DNA of 8,117 nucleotides, taken from Microcaldota archaeon. GTDB taxonomy: Archaea > Micrarchaeota > Micrarchaeia > Micrarchaeales > CABMGC01. Under the pieces are notes generated by a model. The model did no database searches. It was not told where the DNA came from and worked only from the letters and a program-made list of their open reading frames with translations. Below, in pieces: positions 4,812-8,117 of this stretch (the first letter of the stretch is position 1; each line of letters starts with the position of its first letter). Made by a program: the position numbers and the translations under genes. The stretch lies in the NCBI GenBank assembly GCA_021805625.1, contig JAJZEU010000076.1, positions 1 to 8,117 of the forward strand. The letters run 5' to 3'.

Positions 4812-6488
4812 CTAAGGATTTCTCTTGTATATGGTAAATTGGGTTTGGGAACCGCCAGTGTGCTCTTCATATTGGGAGAGGGATATGTCTGGTTTTGGAG
4901 AGAAATATATGCTCAGATTGCTGCACGTTGGCAGGTTATTTTTGTAGAAACTAGCGTTGATTTCCACTATATAATCACCTTTAAGGTTACTACAGTTGCT
5001 GAAAACCGCAGAGAAATTTGCATCAACGTTGTAGTGCCCATATGCCTCTATTGCCATCCAGTTCAGAAAATTCGAGTTGCGAATATATGCAGCAGTGTTA
5101 TTAAACGCGCCGTAGAATACGCCTGCGGTATAGTTTGCAATCCCCGGATCCTGACTCAGTCCCGATGACATATATATGGAAGCATTATGTGGAAGAGAAA
5201 GGAGAACGTCTGCAACCTGTTGCCACTGATACGTAAGCGCGTAATTGCTTATATGTATGAAGTTCATGAGCATAAGCGAATTTGCTACAATCAAGATGTA
5301 CGCCGCAATTGCTATGAAGAGCACGATTTTGTTGTAGAAGGCGCGCTGCCTTCTGCCCTTGCTAAGCTTCCTTCTTGGAAAGGCACCTTCCACTAGCATA
5401 CTTAGTGCCAGACCTATGATTACGGCTATTGCAGGTATCAGGATTATGCTAAAGAGTCCGACAAAGAGCACATAGCCACCCGAAAGGGAATCCTTTCCGA
5501 AGGAGAGATACAGAAGTAGCAAGACAAACCATGAGACCGGTATCAGGACGTTGTACTTCCTCCTCGCGAGTAGATAAAGGACGGATGACAGCATGGCATA
5601 TCCGAAGAAGCCCATCACGTTTGTGTTGGCGCCATTCCCGAAATCTAATATGAACGGCCAGAAGAACCAATTTCTTATACCGTTGCCAGCGCTACGGAAA
5701 GGAAAGAGGATCGAGACATACTGCAGGAAGGTTGGGGTTTGGGAAGTGGCTTGCTCTGCGGCATGATAGTTTGTAGTGAAATAGATCAGTGGATGGGACT
5801 GCAAAGTATAACCAAGTGCCATTATCAGTGCAATCGCCATCAAGATGCCTGCAAAGAACAAGAGCGTGCATGCAAGCTGCTTTCGGTTTCTGTATTTCAA
5901 CAGCAAATAAAGTAGGTACGGCACCAGAAACACAAAAATTATGATATTAAGTGCGCTTCCCGCCAGTACTCCTATAATTCCTACGAATCCCAAAAGCGCG
6001 TAATAGATCGGCTGCCTTCTTTTGGCTCCTAGAAGAAGGAGGAGCACAGCCAGCGTAGCAAAGAACGCAACTGCCATATTGTCGCCAGATGCGGCTCCCT
6101 CTGCAGCTACAAGCGGCACGAGGATGAAAGTAAGTGCGGACAGTACGCCTGCCAGCTCGTTGTGAAGAAGCTTGCCTATCAGGAATATGCTAATTATCGT
6201 GCCAACGAGGCAGAACATGCTGAACATGCCTTCTGTGAGCAGGCTTATGCCGAAGAGCCTGAACAGGATTGCAGGCACTCCAACAAGTATGTATTCTGTT
6301 GCGAAATTCGCAAACTCAATATGGTTGAAACCGTAATTGGCTATGTAGTGTGAGAAGTAGATGTAGTATGAATCGTCCCAGAAATCTATGAAGGTGCCAG
6401 AACCCAGCACCGTTTTCATGCTAAGGGCTATTCCGAGAACTACGATTAAGGCAAGAAAGATGGCATATAGCGTCTTGTTTGAAGGCAT
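4812..6488 (-). CDS. GT-C fold membrane glycosyltransferase (PMT/ArnT-like)
   Basis: This 558-residue polytopic protein has about 11-12 predicted membrane helices and a C-terminal extracytoplasmic domain (about 420-558). It likely transfers sugar from a lipid-phosphate carrier to surface protein or lipid on the outer face of the membrane. After helix 1 (6-23) the first outer loop has W37-D38-D39-S-Y-Y, the acidic pair typical of GT-C enzymes. The second outer loop reads AAEGAASGDNM (128-138), with E130 and D136. The last domain holds seven N-x-S/T sequons. No WWDYG motif is present, so it is not the AglB oligosaccharyltransferase. ATG 6488 is supported by GGTG (6496-6499) seven bases upstream. 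It lies 14 bases after the DUF1761-type gene, so the two are probably co-transcribed. Acceptor and sugar are unknown. Confidence 0.8.
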   Translation of the reverse strand: MPSNKTLYAIFLALIVVLGIALSMKTVLGSGTFIDFWDDSYYIYFSHYIANYGFNHIEFANFATEYILVGVPAILFRLFGISLLTEGMFSMFCLVGTIISIFLIGKLLHNELAGVLSALTFILVPLVAAEGAASGDNMAVAFFATLAVLLLLLGAKRRQPIYYALLGFVGIIGVLAGSALNIIIFVFLVPYLLYLLLKYRNRKQLACTLLFFAGILMAIALIMALGYTLQSHPLIYFTTNYHAAEQATSQTPTFLQYVSILFPFRSAGNGIRNWFFWPFILDFGNGANTNVMGFFGYAMLSSVLYLLARRKYNVLIPVSWFVLLLLYLSFGKDSLSGGYVLFVGLFSIILIPAIAVIIGLALSMLVEGAFPRRKLSKGRRQRAFYNKIVLFIAIAAYILIVANSLMLMNFIHISNYALTYQWQQVADVLLSLPHNASIYMSSGLSQDPGIANYTAGVFYGAFNNTAAYIRNSNFLNWMAIEAYGHYNVDANFSAVFSNCSNLKGDYIVEINASFYKNNLPTCSNLSIYFSPKPDISLSQYEEHTGGSQTQFTIYKRNP

Positions 6489-6502
6489 ACTTAAACACCA
6501 TT

Positions 6503-6910
6503 TCAGCCCATCAGCCCAAGAATTGCTCCTATGACTATGAATTCAACCAAGTCGTGCCCAGAGTTAAGTAGGAAGTGCTTCATGGTGGATGTTTCAAAGG
6601 TCATTGCGAGCCAGTGTCTGGTTTCCCTAAACCCAAACCACGCGATGAGTCCCACCAGGATTCCTCCAGTTATCGTTGTTGCACCAAGTGCGTTAATGAA
6701 TATGTCTAAGACTACAGCCGTTATAAGCACTGTGATAAAAGAGGCCACTAGCTTCTGTGCTGCTCCTTTCTTTATGTCATGTGCCTTCTTGTCAACCTCC
6801 CTCATCCAGGGTTTGCCGAATAGGATTGGCGAATACCACAGCGCGCCAACAAACATCGCAGCCAAAGTCGCAATCAGTACAGCAATCCAATTTATTTCTA
6901 ACGGCAACAT
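6503..6910 (-). CDS. DUF1761-type four-helix membrane protein
   Basis: This 135-residue membrane protein matches the DUF1761 pattern. Helix 1 (6-25) runs into GALWYSPILFGKPWMRE (22-38), the family's most recognisable motif. A short basic cytoplasmic segment (40-50) follows, then helices at about 52-74, 80-95 and 119-134. HFLLNSGHDLVEF (111-123) is the conserved His-containing stretch before the last helix. The function of the family is unknown. A TATA-like box about 24 bases before the ATG indicates a leaderless start with its own promoter. It leads a probable two-gene unit with the glycosyltransferase, which could place it at the membrane in surface assembly, but that link is only positional. 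No truncation is visible. Confidence 0.8.
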   Translation of the reverse strand: MLPLEINWIAVLIATLAAMFVGALWYSPILFGKPWMREVDKKAHDIKKGAAQKLVASFITVLITAVVLDIFINALGATTITGGILVGLIAWFGFRETRHWLAMTFETSTMKHFLLNSGHDLVEFIVIGAILGLMG

Positions 6911-6911
6911 G

Positions 6912-6946
6912 AAGAAGCTTATGATGTAAAATATTTAATGCTTCTT
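6912..6946 (-). promoter_or_regulatory. Promoter of the DUF1761-glycosyltransferase unit, flanked by an inverted repeat
   Basis: The minus-strand TATA-like box (6929-6939, ATTAAATATTT) is centred about 24 bases upstream of ATG 6910. An exact 7-bp inverted repeat, AAGAAGC (6912-6918) and GCTTCTT (6940-6946), brackets it. A repressor bound there would block the TATA box; this is inference. Confidence 0.45.
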
Positions 6947-7016
6947 TCTGCTAGTACCTGAACATCAACAAGTCTATTTGCGCGTAGTTTGCTGGATCTT
7001 CATTGACTGCAGATTG

Positions 7017-7601
7017 CTATGCTGCTTCAGACTGGTTGAAGAGCAGCTTGGAAGCATTGACAAGAAGCCCTATTACGTAGCTGTTTTCATAGCTTACTGC
7101 TGAAGGCGTAACGAGAGTCGACGTTATGACCGTATTGTTGTGCAACACCGAAACAGAATATAAAGTTGTATTGGTCTGCAAAACCTTGACGCCAGCATAG
7201 TTCGCAGGCAACGGAGCAAGCGGCGTTGTGGTGCTGTTGATCGTGTAGTTTGATATGTAGCCATAGGCGTTTAGTGCACTTGTATCGTTGGAGTATGCGC
7301 TGAATCGCAGAAGAAGGAAGCTGTTCGAATAGTTATACATAAACACAGAACCTATCATATAACCGTTAGAAAATGCTGGTACAGAGGGCATTGAGGAAAA
7401 TGGCGAGGCCCTGACGAAAATGTAGTTGCCTATCGTCCGCACTGGAGGTGTCAGGTAGTTCCTCGATAGAACAGTAGTGGTTAGCAAAGAGGTGGAAGTC
7501 GTGGTTGGGGGTGCTTTAGATATAGAAACATACGCAGTATACGCCAAGAGCAGCAGCACCACACTTGCAACTGTCAGAATAATAAGCTTATTTGATACCA
7601 T
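7017..7601 (-). CDS. Membrane-anchored, sequon-rich extracellular protein, hypothetical
   Basis: This protein of about 194 residues has a short basic N-terminus and one hydrophobic helix (about residues 6-26), acting as an uncleaved anchor or signal peptide. A Thr/Ser/Pro linker (APPTTTSTSLLTTT) leads to an extracellular domain of about 145 residues rich in Asn, Tyr, Ser and Thr. I count eight N-x-S/T sequons (NYS, NDT, NYT, NST, NTT, NNT, NAS, NQS), so it is probably N-glycosylated. There are no cysteines in the domain and no recognised family. GTG 7604 directly precedes ATG 7601. I choose ATG because GTGAT just upstream resembles an archaeal ribosome site, although the 3-base spacing is short. 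Its start is about 20 bases after the stop of the Cys-rich surface gene, implying one transcript. Confidence 0.72.
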   Translation of the reverse strand: MVSNKLIILTVASVVLLLLAYTAYVSISKAPPTTTSTSLLTTTVLSRNYLTPPVRTIGNYIFVRASPFSSMPSVPAFSNGYMIGSVFMYNYSNSFLLLRFSAYSNDTSALNAYGYISNYTINSTTTPLAPLPANYAGVKVLQTNTTLYSVSVLHNNTVITSTLVTPSAVSYENSYVIGLLVNASKLLFNQSEAA

Positions 7602-7621
7602 CACATCACTTTAACCATAAA

Positions 7622-8117
7622 TCAACCTTCTTCGCAGCCGGGAGGCGAGCAAGTGTCGGTGCCGCTACTAGTAGTGCAAGTGATCGAGGCGCCATTAACA
7701 CAATTGTATTCCGTAAAGCAATTTATCCCAAACACTGGGCACTCGTAAGTGTTGCAGTCGTTATTAACAAAATGATCGCCGCTCTTGCATGCGACGGGCG
7801 TGGGCGAATTTGTAATTGTTGTTGGTGCATTTGTTATGGTTGTCGCAGCTGACTTGCATTCTGCGCCAACTCCAGGACATGATGAGTCGGCCGCAGCAGG
7901 ACAAGTTGAAGGGCATGTACAAGTAGCCGTCTTGCATGACCCGCAAGGACAGTAGAGTACAGTTGCGGTATTGGTGACGGAGGTTGGGGAATTGGTAATG
8001 GAGGTAATGGAGGTTGGGGAATTGGTAATGTGGGTAATGGAGGTTGGGGAATTGGTAATGTGGGTAATGGAGGTTGGGGAATTGGTAATGTGGGTAATGG
8101 AGGTTGGGGAATTGGTA
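7622..8117 (-). CDS. Cys-rich, Thr/Ser/Pro-repeat surface protein, C-terminal part only
   Basis: This gene enters from the right edge, with only the last 164 codons visible. Numbered from the edge, residues 1-49 are five copies of a decapeptide (ITNSPTSITH and variants). Residues 56-87 form a first Cys domain (C56, 58, 61, 66, 68, 72, 80, 87). A linker at about 92-108 reuses the motif as ITNAPTTITNSPTP. Residues 110-161 form a second domain, again with eight Cys (110, 121, 126, 133, 139, 147, 156, 161), before the end GCEEG. Even Cys numbers, no zinc-type CxxC pairing in domain 2, and a Thr/Ser/Pro stalk point to a secreted, disulfide-bonded, heavily glycosylated surface protein or adhesin. 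No membrane anchor follows, so any anchor or signal is upstream. I recognise no family. The frame is open throughout, and Asn-x-Thr/Ser motifs are frequent. Confidence 0.75.
   Translation of the reverse strand, partial: TNSPTSITHITNSPTSITHITNSPTSITHITNSPTSITSITNSPTSVTNTATVLYCPCGSCKTATCTCPSTCPAAADSSCPGVGAECKSAATTITNAPTTITNSPTPVACKSGDHFVNNDCNTYECPVFGINCFTEYNCVNGASITCTTSSGTDTCSPPGCEEG
7981..8117. repeat. 30-bp tandem repeat, at least four and a half units
   Basis: Units begin at 7981, 8011, 8041, 8071 and 8101 (cut by the window edge). Those from 8011 on are identical in the visible bases; the 7981 unit differs at two positions, changing His to Ser. A degenerate unit precedes 7981. The period is ten codons, so copies can be gained or lost without breaking the frame. 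Homogeneity rising toward the edge suggests that the array continues and that copy number changed recently. Confidence 0.93.

Noticed and set aside
4803..5168. A 121-codon plus-strand frame
   Set aside because: It is antisense to the C-terminal domain of the glycosyltransferase, whose membrane pattern and ribosome site support the minus strand.
7981..8117. Regular repeats considered as a CRISPR array
   Set aside because: Units are directly adjacent with no variable spacers, the period is 30 bases, and they translate in frame as a decapeptide repeat.

Overview
This window looks archaeal. Several genes have a TATA-like box about 24-27 bases upstream of the start codon and no Shine-Dalgarno, which suggests leaderless transcripts. 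Other starts carry GGTG-type ribosome sites. There is an AbrB/RelE-type toxin-antitoxin pair, a DUF1761-type membrane protein, a GT-C glycosyltransferase and secreted Thr/Ser/Pro-rich proteins full of N-glycosylation sequons. This mix resembles small acidophilic or DPANN-type archaea (Micrarchaeota or Parvarchaeota) or Thermoplasmata. I cannot name the lineage from sequence alone.

Left part (1-1830). About 600 bases hold no intact gene. Within them is a GC-rich patch with what looks like the decayed 3' end of a minus-strand gene. Next come a small membrane zinc-ribbon protein (629-1027) and a type II toxin-antitoxin operon, AbrB-like antitoxin then RelE-like toxin, overlapping by 7 bases (1189-1712). 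Its promoter contains a perfect inverted repeat between the TATA box and the start codon. A 39-codon ORF overlaps the toxin's 3' end and may be a third operon member or a remnant.

Mobile part (about 1830-3790). A complete insertion sequence (about 2119-3681) encodes a 481-residue DDE transposase with the IS4-type Y-R-E-K signature. It has probable terminal inverted repeats and a 9-base target duplication. A short degenerate sequence family occurs three times (near 1073, 1930 and 4637), each time in the gap beside an accessory gene.

Middle minus-strand part (3790-4808). A nucleotidyltransferase of the kind often found in toxin-antitoxin systems is followed, after an in-frame TAG, by a 51-codon ORF that looks like a small partner protein. 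Upstream lies a Cys-rich ORF with four CxxC motifs, starting 3 bases after the stop of the glycosyltransferase gene.

Right minus-strand part (4812-8117). The genes appear to concern the cell surface: a partial secreted protein with a 10-residue tandem repeat and two eight-cysteine domains, a membrane-anchored sequon-rich protein, a four-helix DUF1761-type membrane protein and a 558-residue GT-C glycosyltransferase. The likely units are 7622-8117 with 7017-7601, and 6503-6910 with 4812-6488. Together they suggest a surface-glycoprotein locus next to a mobile, defence-like island. The functional link is inference.
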